Shown piece by piece: positions 32,851-44,789 of a stretch of 64,000 nt of DNA. A program made the translations under genes and the position numbers. Below the pieces are notes generated by a model that saw nothing but the letters and a program-made list of their open reading frames with translations, did not search any database and was not told where the DNA came from. The DNA is from Paramacrobiotus metropolitanus (Eukaryota > Tardigrada > Eutardigrada > Parachela > Macrobiotidae): the NCBI RefSeq assembly GCF_019649055.1, contig NW_026570486.1, forward strand, positions 19,053-83,052, written 5' to 3'. Position 1 is the stretch's first letter. Every line of letters starts with the position of its first letter.

Positions 32851-35790
32851 TGCATTTTTTTTAGAACTCTTTCCTAACAAACGGAATTGTATTTTCTAGT
32901 TCGATCTCTTTGACAAATCTGTTCTACCTTTTGCTCACTGGAATGTGAAAAAAACTTTATTTCATATTTTTCTTTCGCGCTGTATAACTTTCATAACATT
33001 TTTACATTGTTCTCCGATGCCAACCGACGCAACAAGGAAGCCAACAGATGCATCACCGGCCCAACGAAACGCACAAGCGCCTTCCGTATTTTTCAACCGT
33101 GAGCTGCTTGCATCTAACGGGTTCGGAGGTGAAGCACGGAACGGTCGACCGACACCGAACTCTCTGCTGCCAGAGTACGCGTACCGGCGACCCCACAATA
33201 AGTCTAACCGGAGAGTTGCGCGGTCCTGGTGCGGTACCGAGTCTGACCATCCTTCGCGGGAGCTCGGATTCCCGCACAGAGGCATGTCAGGCATACGAGC
33301 CTGTGCGTGGTGCGTACCGCTCACAGAGAGCATATATGCACTCACTTACCTGCTGCATCGCCTATCTCTTGTACGTACGTGCCACGCTGCACTGCACTCA
33401 TCCACTGAAGTGGATATACCGCGTGCGCCACACTGAGCTGTACTTGCTCTCTCGTCCTTCTCTCGCAGTACTACTCAGCGTTCATACGCTCGCGTTGGGT
33501 GGAGTCCAGTCTTCGCATCACACAGCTGAATCAGGTCGTGGCCTGCATCGCGCACGTGCTTGCCGGCAGGATTCATTCAACACTTACTCGCCAACGAGAC
33601 GCTCAAGAAGCCTGTTTAGCATACACTTGCTAAATTTGGCCACACGTGCCTTTGTTTTTTCTTCCTGCTAGTACGCAATATTGTCAGCTTTTATTGTCTA
33701 ATAAAGACGCATCGTGAGCTCATCGCCATTGTCCGTTACAAGGTGTGTTTATTATTAATTTTTCAAACCAAGAAAGCTTGTGGGCTAAATTTAATTAGGC
33801 GAAATTTATTTCCTTAACGCCAGCACACGATCTGGGTTCAGACCAACGCCCAGGCAGCAGACTCGTAATGAACAGGAAAATGGAGCACTGGCATTCGTCG
33901 AGCGGAGGAATTAACACTCCAACCTGTTTGGCTTCGACACATCCCACATCTGACTTACTATCATTACTGCTCCCTGGTTACAGCGCCTTGGAACTGTGGA
34001 AGTAAAAGCGCGTCTCCCAGATCTTCCCGAATCAGCCTTTCGCAAAGCACAACGCAAATGGGACCTCCCGCTGTGCAATGTGTCTTTGTGAGTTCTGCTG
34101 GACATTTTTCGCGACGACTAGGTCAATCGTGCTCGCTTAATGGCTCGATCAACATCGGAAGCAGGCCTATAGTTGAAAGCCTTACCTTCCGCACTCATTG
34201 GTAATCTCCCTGACAAAGACATACTGAAGATTTTAGTCGGTCTGATACTGGCGTAAATGTCTGCGAGCCGCATTCACGAGGGAAGTTTTACAAGTCCGAG
34301 GATGTGTTGGCCACCAGGTTCATTCTGCTCCTTTTCCGCTGGGAGACACGCAAGCCACGGTGGTTTGAATAGAATTGTGTGTACATCGTTAGTGTCAGCC
34401 ATCACCCGGCACAGCTGGAACCCCGTGGTGCCGTACATCCCACACGTCCCATCGTCGTCCAGATGGGTACACACCGTTTGCCTGGAAGCGCGGTATATGC
34501 CTGGCATGAGACGTGACCTGCGTGGATATCGCTGCGCTGTCTCAACTGAAATCCACGTCATTTATCGCAGGAGCTGCTGCTGCACAGGCCGAAGATAAAC
34601 AAGTACGATTGTACTCGTATTTGGAGGGTAGTTATGTCTTCTCTCTACTAGTTTGCGAAACTCTTGGGCCATGGGGGAAGCTAGCCATACTCTTAGTGAA
34701 CGAAATCGGCAAATACTGTACCTCCATACGGTTGAACTTCGCTCCCATGAATTTTTCCGCCACCGGTTGTCATTAGAAATTCAGCAGGGCAACGCGGTTT
34801 CACTACTCGTGGAAGTAATGTGGAGCCTGTCCGAGATCCATACTATTACCTTCTGATAATTTTCTTTTCGCCTGCGTGCAACAACCGCATCAGCTTTGCG
34901 AATTCAGTTTCATAACCGTTCTCTCCCTGCATCTTCCATTTTCTCGTGCATTTTGGTCACATTGAAAAAGCGCTTTCCTACATAAATAACTGCTAAGCAA
35001 ACGACTGGCTTGTTGATTTGTTTTCGTTGTCGTCAGGTTATCAAAACAAACCGAAATTTGTAGAAAATTTTAAAAATTATGTGACAAACGTGGAAAGCCG
35101 GTTCTTCTGAATTGCACCCACTTGGGTCTCAGTTAATTTGATTTTATGGAAATTACAAGTACTCGCACTAGTGCTTATGATTCGAAGTTCATAAGCAAAG
35201 TTTTTTTAATTTAAGTTTATCAAAATTTGAGATAATTCGACGTGAACCACAGGTGTGCATTTTAGATCGAATGTTCACCGTTCCAAAGCGCAGTACGAAT
35301 ACTTGCGGCTGTTAGTACCCGGCCATTACACGCTGAACCTGCTCCTTTCCTACCTGCAGGCTTATAAACACTGTTCGTCTACTGGAATTTTTTAATCGCT
35401 CGTAGACGTTTCCCTTTTCTGCATGCGTAACCTTTTTCTGTTTTTCTCTTGTGACCGGAACCGGCAGACAGTATTCTATTTTTGTTGAATTAAAGGACCT
35501 TCAGTGCGCTATGATCAATTACTGCAGGCTTTTTAACCAATCAGTTCACTGGCTCTTTTCATGCTGGTCTTCTTGGTTTTATCTCTTTGCAATGAATTGT
35601 ATGAAAACATTGGCTCGATTGCGCTCTGTCTGTCCATGCTTTAACACGAGAAAATCCAACGTATCTTAAACCTGAGGCAAACTCCCTAGCTCCGCTGTAC
35701 GACGGCGTGGTTGCGTATCGCACCCTGTGATTTGTGAATAGTTATCACCCACGCTAGGCTCAGAGTCACTAAGGAATTTCAGCACACTCC
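32851..35790. other. No gene recognised; possible poly(A) signal near 33700
   Basis: Several long frames overlap on both strands (for example 33048-33671 and 34257-34598) with no consistent domain. An AATAAA lies at about 33699-33704. Nothing here can be assigned with confidence. Confidence 0.35.
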
Positions 35791-35821
35791 GACTTATCGT
35801 AAGTTTAACTTACGATAAGTC
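35791..35821. repeat. Perfect 15-bp-arm hairpin
   Basis: GACTTATCGTAAGTT, one central T, then its exact reverse complement. It could be a DNA hairpin, a terminator-like structure or a scar of a palindromic element. It lies 150 bases from a second hairpin. Confidence 0.8.
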
Positions 35822-35972
35822 AAAACCATGAGTAATCACATTTGACTCACAGAAAAACTATCCAATAATGCGATAACACAGCATCGGTAACGGCTGCGAT
35901 ATATGAATGCCCCAGCTTGTGATACACCGTCTACAGCGTGTAACACGCGCAGTTCATGGATAAGTCAACGAT

Positions 35973-36014
35973 GCCCAACGGAAAATCTAGTCGAGACTAG
36001 ATTTACCGTTGGGC
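35973..36014. repeat. Near-perfect 20-bp-arm hairpin
   Basis: GCCCAACGGAAAATCTAGTC faces GACTAGATTTACCGTTGGGC with one mismatched pair and a 2-base centre. Weaker pairing extends about six bases outward (CAACGAT against CAACATT). It may be a remnant of a small foldback element together with the hairpin at 35791. Confidence 0.8.
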
Positions 36015-37309
36015 AATGTTGCCTTAAAGTGGGCATGTGTTGACTGTTGCAACAAACCAATGCACAACGCTTGCGTTATCTCGGAATGACACATAGGAGC
36101 ATGACGCACAGTCCGTTGGGCTGCATTATCATAAGGCAGTCAGAGCTGAAAGTACCTACTGGCATTCTGATAGACTACTCCGACTTGTCCTTCTACTGAG
36201 TTGTAATGGACACCATGGGAACACAATGATTTTTCTCCAGTGTTGGGACGGGGTACTTGTCGAACTCCACCAACACGGTGTACAGCAAGGTATCCGCTTG
36301 GTGTACCTGGCGAATATCACATCGCTTACACAACCGCGCGTGCATAACCGATGTGACGATGTCCCGTACCTAACCATGAACATATTCGCGTACATAACCG
36401 AGCGCGCCGTTGACCATCCCTTGTTTGTTTAAAAACTCGTGATTATTAGTGCCAGGCGGAGATTTTCATGCGAGCACGCGTGCCATCCGGGAATGTTTAC
36501 GCTTTCTTCGTCTGGGAAAAAACCTTAAAGGTTTTAATAATTTCATTACATATGGAAGATCTTTGAAAGAGTGCTGTTAAGACCAGTTTTATTATTGAGT
36601 GCTCCATACTTATACTCGCAGTGGTAACACTTATACAGCTGCGTTGTTGGTACAGTTTTGACCTCATTCCCGAATCGCGGTGATTTAAACCAAGCTAAGC
36701 CAACATCGCAAGACAACATTTTGGACCCCTGGGTCGGTGTCCTGCGATTCGAGCAGCGGTTTCACCTTAACACCAAAGCTCGTGATCTAGACTGCCAAAA
36801 CCGGATTCCGTTATTTTTACAGAAAGTGTTACGTGATAACACAAACGATGTCTTATGAAACAGTCCACGTTTACAGCGCGGAAATATGCTCAGAGCGTGA
36901 ACTTTGAACATGTGAACATTCTTGCGGCCACATGCGAATCATATTCGGCACGAAGGTGTCTGAGCTACAGCAGCTGTGCCTCATGAGATGGCTTCGCAGA
37001 TCGTTTTTGTAGGCGTACGGCTTCATATAGCTAACAAAAGTCAACTGTTTAATTAAACCATAAGATATGGTTAAATTTGAGACGCGCTCTTAAAATTTTC
37101 TTTATACAATTAGCGGCTCTAGCATAGCCTGAAGTGAAGCGCCGTATTGAGAGCCATCAAAGTGTTTACGTAACTGCGCGTGCGTTGTTCTTTTAATCGA
37201 CCAATGAAGCTGGGCGTGCTTTAGCTGAATTCGAAAGTAAAGAATTTTGTTTCCCTCAATTCAACGACAGCAGTGCGGTAACCTAACAGCGTACCCATAG
37301 TGTTTAAAT
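36015..37309. other. No gene recognised
   Basis: Intergenic DNA between the hairpins and the GT92 gene. It should contain that gene's promoter, but I see no convincing TATA box close to the start. Confidence 0.4.
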
Positions 37310-38443
37310 ATGATATTCACGGGAGCTGCATCGAAAGTGCACATTCTGATAGCGATAACGCTCATGCCATCAGCTTATGGTAGTTTTGGAAATTTTGATC
37401 ACTCTACTATGAGTAGTGGCGCACCACAGGGCGAAAAAACCGAAAGAAGCTTTCGGTGGCGCATTTCGATTTGCGCTATGACTAGAAACCCAATCGCCTA
37501 TACAATTGAATGGATTTTTTTCCACTATAACCAGGGCGTTGAACATTTTTTGTTATACGATGATATGAGCGACAATGATGTTTTAACTTTACCTGTACTC
37601 TTACAAGAAAATGGATTTCACGGACTGGTGGAAATTTATCCGATCAACTTCCTGCGACAAAACAGAAAGAGTAACCATGGATATTTCGATCACTATGCCA
37701 ACCAGTTTCCAATGATCGATCACTGCACTAACAGACTTCGCCGTTTGACTGAGTGGCTTATGATAATTGATGTGGACGAGTTCGTTTATTCTACGAAACA
37801 TGGCACCATCCTAAAATTTTTGGATCACGAAGCTAAATCCAAAGACCGTATAGATGTCACAGCTTACTCAGTTTTAGCAGTCCGTTTCGGAACAGCTGGG
37901 TTAAGCAAAGACTTCCGCAGCAGGATTTGGTGGGATCCACATGAACAGTTTACAGTCCTTCAGTATGTGCCGATTAATAAAATAAAAAATGGATTTCCTT
38001 TGTTAATTGATCGCTGCCGGTTTCGAGCCCCTCATCCGGATCTCGAGAAAGATTTTCAAATCAGACAAACGCAGATTTGCGGAAACGACAGCCATTTGTG
38101 CACCCACGCTATTGGGAAGTCTCTGTATCGCCCAGAAAATTGTTCCGCCCCTTACGTGCATTTCTGTAAAAATTTGACCGGTAGATCAGTTCCATTACTG
38201 CTGGATGACTTGAGAGTTGACCATTTCGCATGGTATTCTGAAGAATACTCCAGAGGATTGAGTCCGAGTCTTCATGGACACAAAATAGCCAGTTATCAGA
38301 AGTTCGATAGAATTTGGTTTTCTTCTGTACTGGATGAAGGAAAGATTCAGCATATCGTTTTGCTTCTGCAAACAATTGATAAACTGCATCCAAAGGCAGC
38401 ACCAGTTGCTGTTTCAAACATTACTAAAGAGCTACCGGTATGA
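37310..38443 (+). CDS. Glycosyltransferase family 92 (DUF23) protein
   Basis: An intact 377-residue single-exon gene. Residues 1-24 form a hydrophobic signal or signal-anchor (VHILIAITLMPSAYG). The catalytic domain follows: ISICAMTRNPIAYTIEWIFF, HFLLYDDMSDND, NHGYFDHYANQFPMIDHC, and LMIIDVDEFVY with the DxD metal site at D154-D156. A C-terminal part has THAIGKSLYRPEN, YVHFC and a final conserved His/Tyr region. GT92 enzymes are Golgi glycosyltransferases; C. elegans GALT-1 adds galactose to core fucose of N-glycans. The acceptor here is unknown. The start is the first ATG before the hydrophobic stretch. Length fits the family. It sits alone among repeats. Confidence 0.85.
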   Translation: MIFTGAASKVHILIAITLMPSAYGSFGNFDHSTMSSGAPQGEKTERSFRWRISICAMTRNPIAYTIEWIFFHYNQGVEHFLLYDDMSDNDVLTLPVLLQENGFHGLVEIYPINFLRQNRKSNHGYFDHYANQFPMIDHCTNRLRRLTEWLMIIDVDEFVYSTKHGTILKFLDHEAKSKDRIDVTAYSVLAVRFGTAGLSKDFRSRIWWDPHEQFTVLQYVPINKIKNGFPLLIDRCRFRAPHPDLEKDFQIRQTQICGNDSHLCTHAIGKSLYRPENCSAPYVHFCKNLTGRSVPLLLDDLRVDHFAWYSEEYSRGLSPSLHGHKIASYQKFDRIWFSSVLDEGKIQHIVLLLQTIDKLHPKAAPVAVSNITKELPV

Positions 38444-39275
38444 AAGAAAAAATAGCTCACCATAGCAGCGTTCCTCAAAAGAAAAAATGAAAAGCCTTTA
38501 CGACCTAAGTAGTCAGCAAAACCTGGACACCTATAAATGAAGTTTAAAATCCTTTCTCTCAAATAGTGGATTTTGTTTTTGATCAGTGTCAAGTTCTACA
38601 TAAATTACGGAATTTGCACATCGCTCACGATATCACTGCACTACTAGGACCTAGTTGTGCAAACGCAGGTCGGAAGGGGCTGTTTGAAACAGATAAGAGT
38701 CTGGGCATGAACTTTTAGAGAAGCATACGTATTTTAAATCAAAAATGCATTACCTATTTCTCTATTGTGCTGCTGCTGAATTTTCAGTCTTTAAGAATAG
38801 CGGGTTAGTTTTATTGTTTACACTTTACCGTCTGCACACAATCTGGTTTTACAATTTAAATCCAATCTGAGGCAGCAGACACGGCATACACAACCACGCA
38901 TACTTATAAATGTGCTTTGTCTGTCGGGACAAATCTGCTTATAACCGACAGAGAATGCCATATCCTGGATGTTGTCATATTACCTTCTAATGGTTTTTAT
39001 TTATTGGTTTCCTTTGTGTGCAACAACAATGATTATTCACTACGATTACAAGTTCCAAAAACAATTCTTGTTTGTAATGGAGGATCACCATGCGGAGATG
39101 CCCAAGCTGGACATAACAAAGTACAAGAAATGACGTCAGCTTCGCCTCCGCATTTCTTGTGGTCCTAAGTGGGTCTGTATAGGTATACCGTATACGTATT
39201 AACATCTTGGATTCTGGCGTAGCACAGTTAATGAACTCCAATAGTGCGAAAAATTTAACCTGGCGGACTGTGTGC
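38444..39275. other. No gene recognised
   Basis: Intergenic sequence after the GT92 gene, presumably holding its 3' UTR. I found no exact AATAAA close to its stop. The frame at 38917-39168 has no domain. Confidence 0.4.
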
Positions 39276-39416
39276 ACTGGTAGTTTATGAACCAAACTTT
39301 GGTTACTCACTCATTTAACGGGCAGTGTGCACTAGATAGCAGTGGTAGTTTGGTCACTCATTCACCTAACGGGAAGTGCGCACTAGATAGCGGTGGTAGT
39401 TTGGTCACTCATTCAG
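39276..39416. repeat. 51-bp minisatellite, about 2.5 copies
   Basis: Units starting GTGGTAGTTTGGTCACTCA at 39342 and 39393 are spaced 51 bp apart; a more diverged unit lies upstream from about 39290. The common core includes CACTAGATAGC. Confidence 0.8.
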
Positions 39417-39689
39417 TGTAATTACGAGTATTTTGTGTGTTGGGTCAGTGAAATGAGTACTAATTACCTCGTAGTGATTCGTACTATATTTTGCACAATT
39501 GCATTTTACGATTTGAATGCCTGTCTGGGTACATGATGCAGATTTTTGTCAGCGATTTTCTGATTGAAAGATTTCTGATCAGCGTAATATTTTCGACGTT
39601 TCCCCGAAATGGTTAACAGTAAGATGAAAAGGTTTTACGTTTCACGCATTTTCTTATGTTCGACAATTAGAAGTGGGTAATCAATATTC

Positions 39690-39724
39690 AATCCCATAAG
39701 ACCCAATTAATCCCTTATGGGATT
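39690..39724. repeat. 11-bp inverted repeat
   Basis: AATCCCATAAG and CTTATGGGATT are exact reverse complements separated by 13 bases. No neighbouring gene ends here, so a terminator role is not supported. Confidence 0.7.
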
Positions 39725-40411
39725 AGCCGAATATTTGTCTTCTTTGAGGTCACTTATTTTCAAACATAATATTTTTAACGTAGCAACAGTAATTTCTTAA
39801 GTATAGACATACTATTCTTAAGTATGGATGAACTTTAACTTTACATGGCAGACCCGGCTTGTGGAGGTGATTTGTTTGGTCGTTTGAATGCATTTTCGAA
39901 AAAAACGAACACCCTCTGGCCGCGTTTTAGAACATGGGCTTTCCGATGATAGCAGTGGTTTTTGTTAATTCGGTCTGGGATTCTGGCATTGGTGTATGCA
40001 ATTTTTTCTGTTCGTGGTAATAAAGCTCTAGAATATATATAAACCGCTGATATACGTATTTCATAGTTTTAGTTGTTTGTATGTGTCTGTAGACGTGACG
40101 TTTTCCCACCAAACCAATCACCGGGTTTTAACCGAGAACTTCTCCGCCCGCATGAGCTAGACAATGTGCTACATTTTTCGGCACAGAAATCGGCGAGATG
40201 TTTAACTCGAGCGCATACATTTGTTTATTGCAAGATCAATCAGGCGAAGACATATCAAAAATCGAACTTTCAGCGATTAATTTCGATTTTTGGTTCCAGG
40301 TAACGTGCGGAACCGCCCGTACGATGCACAGAATCTTTTCCGCCCGAACCAAGCCGTACATTCGTTCCTAACCAGCCGGCCTTTCGTGATCTCCTTGGAC
40401 GCCTGGACCTC
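39725..40411. other. No gene recognised
   Basis: AT-rich intergenic sequence without a convincing frame. Confidence 0.4.
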
Positions 40412-40668
40412 AACAGATCTCGTGTTGGCGCTACAACAACCACGAGTGCGACGCGCCCAACTGTAGTTTCTCCTTATATTTGCCGGTGAAAGCATGGGAG
40501 GCACCACTGATGGTAAGTGTGTCGTAAAAGCCACAACCACTTAACAGATCTCGTGTTGGCGCTACAACAACCACGAGTGCGACGCGCCCAACTGTAGTTT
40601 CCCCATATTTGCCGGTGGTGCTACGGGAGGCACCACCGATGGTAAGTGTGTCGTAAAAGCCACAACCT
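40412..40668. repeat. 131-bp tandem duplication
   Basis: Two adjacent copies, 40412-40538 and 40543-40668, start AACAGATCTCGTGTTGGCGC and end GTCGTAAAAGCCACAACC. They differ at a few places around the middle. In the minus strand both copies encode GCGFYDTLTI.GAS..TGKY, but no larger gene surrounds them. Confidence 0.85.
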
Positions 40669-40740
40669 TCCAATCGGCCCGCCATAACACCTGTACAGCG
40701 CTGGATTCGGCCAGCGCAGAGGAAATGGAAACGGCTAATT

Positions 40741-41145
40741 TTGCTGCGCGTCCTGATGCAGCAACGGGTTAGTTCCTTTAAACTGTTCTACAAACGTATC
40801 AGACATTTTTTCAAAATTATAGCCGTGCTGACAGCAACGATGATGTTAATAATAATAAACTTAGTGGTGTTAATTCTTTTGCGTACAAATCGGACTGTAA
40901 TGCGGATTTACTGTTATGTTGCAATCTCACGCGGCATGTTACGGAATAGGAGTATGAGCGCAGGCGTACATTGCGTACGCCCTCGCTTGGCAGTCTGTTG
41001 TGTTTTGTTGCGCCCCCGCCTTACATGTGGCGAACACATGGTATTCTGTGTGCAACCGCACATTGTAGCGGTTACGTGCGCTTGCTGCAGTCAGAAATCC
41101 GACGTTATCCACGAGGAATTTCTGTCGAAATTAGTCACGTTATAA
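40741..41145 (+). CDS. Hypothetical 134-residue frame with one membrane segment
   Basis: An open frame with a hydrophobic stretch (FKIIAVLTATMMLIIINLVV) near residues 25-50 and a Cys-rich second half. No homology recognised and no support for expression. It may be chance in a noncoding region. Confidence 0.2.
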   Translation: MLRVLMQQRVSSFKLFYKRIRHFFKIIAVLTATMMLIIINLVVLILLRTNRTVMRIYCYVAISRGMLRNRSMSAGVHCVRPRLAVCCVLLRPRLTCGEHMVFCVQPHIVAVTCACCSQKSDVIHEEFLSKLVTL

Positions 41146-42340
41146 ATTTCTAGCAGTGACGTATTGTTTTCGCTTTTCCATAGCGTAGACGTTATAGCAT
41201 TGCCAGATCTGTTTGGTAGACGGAGTTACGTTAACTCCGATTCTACGGCGTGAATCCTGCCAGGTTCCCGCCTCATATGGTAGCAGAGTTTGTGTTCTCC
41301 AGGATATTTGCAGTTTTCCCGTCCAAAACGGAGTGGAAAAAGTGTGCGAGGCAGTGCTCGCTGATGAAGCAGTCGGAGAAGGACGCGCGGATCAGTCACA
41401 GAACTGAAGAAGCAGTGTCCCTTCCTAGAAGAAGGCACAGTAGTCGTTCTGTCACGGTCAGAGCTTCGTAGAAGCTTCTGACTGGAGGGGCACACGCGCG
41501 GAAAGCGCGAACAAGAAAGCCAGAAGAGGCAAGAGCCCGAAGGGGGGGGGGCACGAGTGCGTTTCACTTTTGGTCAGTCGGGCGTGTCACCTGCACGACG
41601 CTTCGTAGGAAGGCGCGCGCACCAAGCCGCGCTCCCCAAAAGGGTGGTCGAGCGCCCCTGCTGCAGTTATCGCCACGGCTCAGCAGAAGACCCGCAGCCA
41701 GCAAGCTTTCTGGTCGACGCACCGTTGCGTCCCGTCGATACGAGACGGAACGGGTTAGCGACTGGCGCAGGAAAAGTCAGTATAATCGCTGGAAGATCTT
41801 CGGGAGGACGCGGAAGGACGCGCAGGATCGATTTCTGGATCACAGATACCAGTAAGGCTAGAAAATATTTCTTAATTCAGCCATTGGCTCATAGGTGAAA
41901 TCATTAAATTTCACTGATCGGTGATGAGCTGAGCGAAGAAGTCGGCGGTACTTTTGCGCACGGCGCGCTAGCAAAAATTTTCAGTTTTCGATGTGACGTC
42001 ACTCTGCCTTGTAAATGGAAAAACAACGTATCTGATTAGTCGATTACTAACGCTGTAATTGGCGCAGCAGTAAACCGATAGTTAGCATAGCAGTCAGCCA
42101 ATAAGAAGCTGTGATTTAGAGTCAAGGCGGAGATTTTGCGCACGGCGCCCACGAACGTGGCGTGGGTAGCTGAAAAGTTTTTCTGAGTCGACTGGCGAGA
42201 TTGTGACCATCACCACAAATTTTGACGGAAATGATAACCTTTATCGAAAATGATTAGAAGTAGATTTTATGAGAGCTTTAAGTTTGGCCGAGTAAATTTC
42301 TAATTAAAAACCAAAATACGTTAGTTCAGCGTTTTGATCA
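41146..42340. other. No gene recognised; possible 5' LTR area of the gag element
   Basis: GC-rich part at 41.4-41.9 kb with frames on both strands but no domain. A repeated word TTTTGCGCACGGCGC occurs near 41952 and 42134. It precedes the gag-only element and may hold its LTR. Confidence 0.35.
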
Positions 42341-42350
42341 AAGCTGACAG

Positions 42351-42586
42351 TGACCTTTAACTAGAAAAAGTCCCAAAACTAAAAAGTGACCTTTATTAAC
42401 TTGAAGTAAGGGTTAAGCTGAAACGGCTGATGAATTTTCTGAGAAGAGCCTTGCTGAAGGAGGTGACCTTAGAGAGGGACCTTGTCAGATATCTGAAAAC
42501 GAAAATGACCTTTATAAAGGACTTTAGCTTTTTTGGAGGCAGCGTGACCTTTAGCAACTTAGCTTGTACAAGAAGGAGTGACCTTT
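42351..42586. promoter_or_regulatory. Array of TGACCTTT (AAAGGTCA) octamers
   Basis: TGACCTTT at 42351, 42387, 42506, 42545 and 42579, plus TGACCTTA at 42464, all in one orientation in the leader before the gag ORF. AAAGGTCA is the monomer binding site of NR4A-type nuclear receptors, and AGGTCA the half-site of many others. At least ten more copies in both orientations lie within the coding part. Regulatory use is inferred only. Confidence 0.5.
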
Positions 42587-42645
42587 TAGACAGCGCTTGT
42601 TTCTGTTCACGTGTGAAAGTTCGCGTAACGTAATCTAGCACACGT

Positions 42646-43893
42646 GTGAGAGACCTTGACCGCATCGTCCAAGATATCCGATCACCCAAAACAAGCAAAA
42701 ACATAGATCAAGAAAGAGACGGTAACGAACCGATCTCCTCCGGCAGTTCTCAGGGAAAACGGTCTAAGAACTCGCAAGGTGCTAGTGATCCCTACAAAAG
42801 GGAATTAAAGCCGTACAAACGGCCAGTGGAACACGATCGGGCAACTCTAGCTCAGATGACCTTTGCAAGAAAGGACTCCAAAGGCTCAGAAACCACATAC
42901 CAAACGGCTCTGAAAGCGATTGAAAACCAAGAAAGTTGGAGTGACGGAAGTGAAGAAAACTCCGGGCGACATACCGGAGGCGGCACGGTGGACCAGTCAA
43001 AGGTCACCGATGAGTTACCGGCGGTCGAAAAACGAAATCAAGCAGACCTGTAGGCCGAGACCAAAGGAATGTCACGGTCGGCCGAAAAGGTCAATGAGGA
43101 AACCGCGGATCAGCAAAAGAAAGGAGACGACGAAGTCAGTCTGAAGGTCACCGAAGGGGGTGACGAGTTCAACGGCAACGGGCTGTGGGACGAAGGAAAG
43201 GTCAAAGCTGATGACCATTCAAATAGCTCAATGGACTCGAGAGAGCAGCTGGATGTAAATGGTACCAGCTTCGCGTCAAGCGATGAGAAATACTTTACCG
43301 ACGATGAAGATGATACGATAAAAATGTTCCATACTGAGATGAAGGAAGCTAATCTAACGGATGGAATGATGAAGACGAATTTTAACGAGAAGTTGGAAGA
43401 GACCTTTGAGGGAACGGCGTCAGGAAGAGCTGACAACGAAAGGACACCAACACCCAAAACTCCAGTATCAAGCGACTCGAAACGAAAGGTCAGGAAGCTG
43501 GAACAGCTAATCGAAACCAAAGGTGAGCAAGCATCACTCGCGATACAAGAGCATCGGAACAGAACGTTCGAGCTGGAAGGACGAGCGTATGCTTTAGAAC
43601 AGGACAGGTCAGCGCTCGAAGATGATGCGCAACAATGGAAGGTCGGATATGAAGTCCAAAAGCAAATGGCAGAAGAACTGAAGAAACTAGTTAACGATAA
43701 GGACATGGAAGGCATACTCGCAGTAGATGACCTTAAGAGAAGTATGTCCGAGAAAACCGCGGAAAGGTCACGGGAGATAGAGGAACTGAAAGCAGAGAGT
43801 GAGCTTTTGAAGCTAAAGGACAAGGAGGCTGAAACTCAGCGCGGAGGATGCCTGTCGAACGCGAAGCATCAAAACGCTGCAAGACGACCTTAA
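42646..43893 (+). pseudogene. Charged coiled-coil N-terminal part of gag element
   Basis: One frame from 42646 to 43893 with a single TAG at 43051-43053. The first 250 residues are disordered and acidic; a long coiled coil follows (EQLIETKGEQASLAIQEHRN ... AYALEQDRSALEDDAQQWKV ... REIEELKAESELLKLKDKEA). A coiled coil before capsid is common in Gypsy gag. It continues in broken form to 44400 (KAENDSLKRERDDLKGKVKK). The 237-codon frame on the opposite strand is its shadow. Confidence 0.5.
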
Positions 43894-44432
43894 GATACAG
43901 GACGATAGTACCAAAACACTGCAAGGAAGAGGAGCAAGAAAGAAAGAAGAGACAAAGCGAAGTGGAAAATTGACAAGGCGAAGTGAACAAAGCGAAGTTA
44001 AGCGAAGCGTAGTGAAGTGATGGCAAGAGACGCTGAAGTGGCTACGTTGAAAGACCAACTGAGCTCAGCTGGAAGGCAATACGGCAAGCTCGAGAAGGCA
44101 ATGCAGAAAATTAAAGAAGAAAAAGAAGCCAACGAGAAGGGCGAAAATTATTCGACCTCTCTCAATTCATGGCGAAATGAAAAAGGTCACGACGATTAAG
44201 GCAGAGAACGACAGCCTTAAAAGGGAAAGGGATGACCTTAAAGGAAAGGTCAAGAAACTGGAGGACCAAAATAACGCTCTCCTAATATCAGTAAAGAATA
44301 AGGGTGAACAACTGGAGAAATACGAACCGAAACAACAGGAAAGGTCACCGACACCTCCGCCAAAGTACGGCACAGTCCACACTCGAGAGTTTAGCTGCAG
44401 TTTTTAAATGCCTGAACGGACGGGTATAGGAA

Positions 44433-44789
44433 ATGGCAGAGACTACGAATCTTTCAAGAAGGAAACCGATAAAAGGTCAACCGAACGTACGAAGGGGTAC
44501 TCGGGGCAATTTTTCGCCGGATCGTGGAAACAGACAGAGACCTTTGGCGGCAACTCAAAACAAGATGATACAGACGGAAAACAGTGAGAAACCTTTGTTC
44601 ATGGAGACCCGGAAGACGCTGAATATCCTCGCGAAAGGCAGTCTGCACAGGACGGCATCGCGCAACATAGGGATCTACGAAAAAGGGATGAACGCGCGCA
44701 ACTCCTGGCCGAGGCAGAACGCCTACGACGGGAACAATATGAGTTCCACGGATGGTGAAACAGATTGGCAGAAAGTCAAACTTAGTTGA
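44433..44789 (+). pseudogene. Basic linker of gag element
   Basis: 118 residues, Arg/Asn-rich (RRKPIKGQPNVRRGTRGNFS). It overlaps the start of the capsid frame (44752) in another frame, so a frameshift has split gag here. No domain. Confidence 0.35.

Noticed and set aside
33048-33671. 207-codon plus-strand frame
   Set aside because: No domain, overlaps other long frames on both strands; GC-rich chance frame is more likely.
39690-39724. Rho-independent terminator
   Set aside because: No gene ends here and the DNA is eukaryotic; kept only as an inverted repeat.
43110-43823. 237-codon minus-strand Ser/Phe-rich frame
   Set aside because: Antisense of the coiled coil of the gag element; Ser-rich composition is what Glu/Lys codons give when read backwards.
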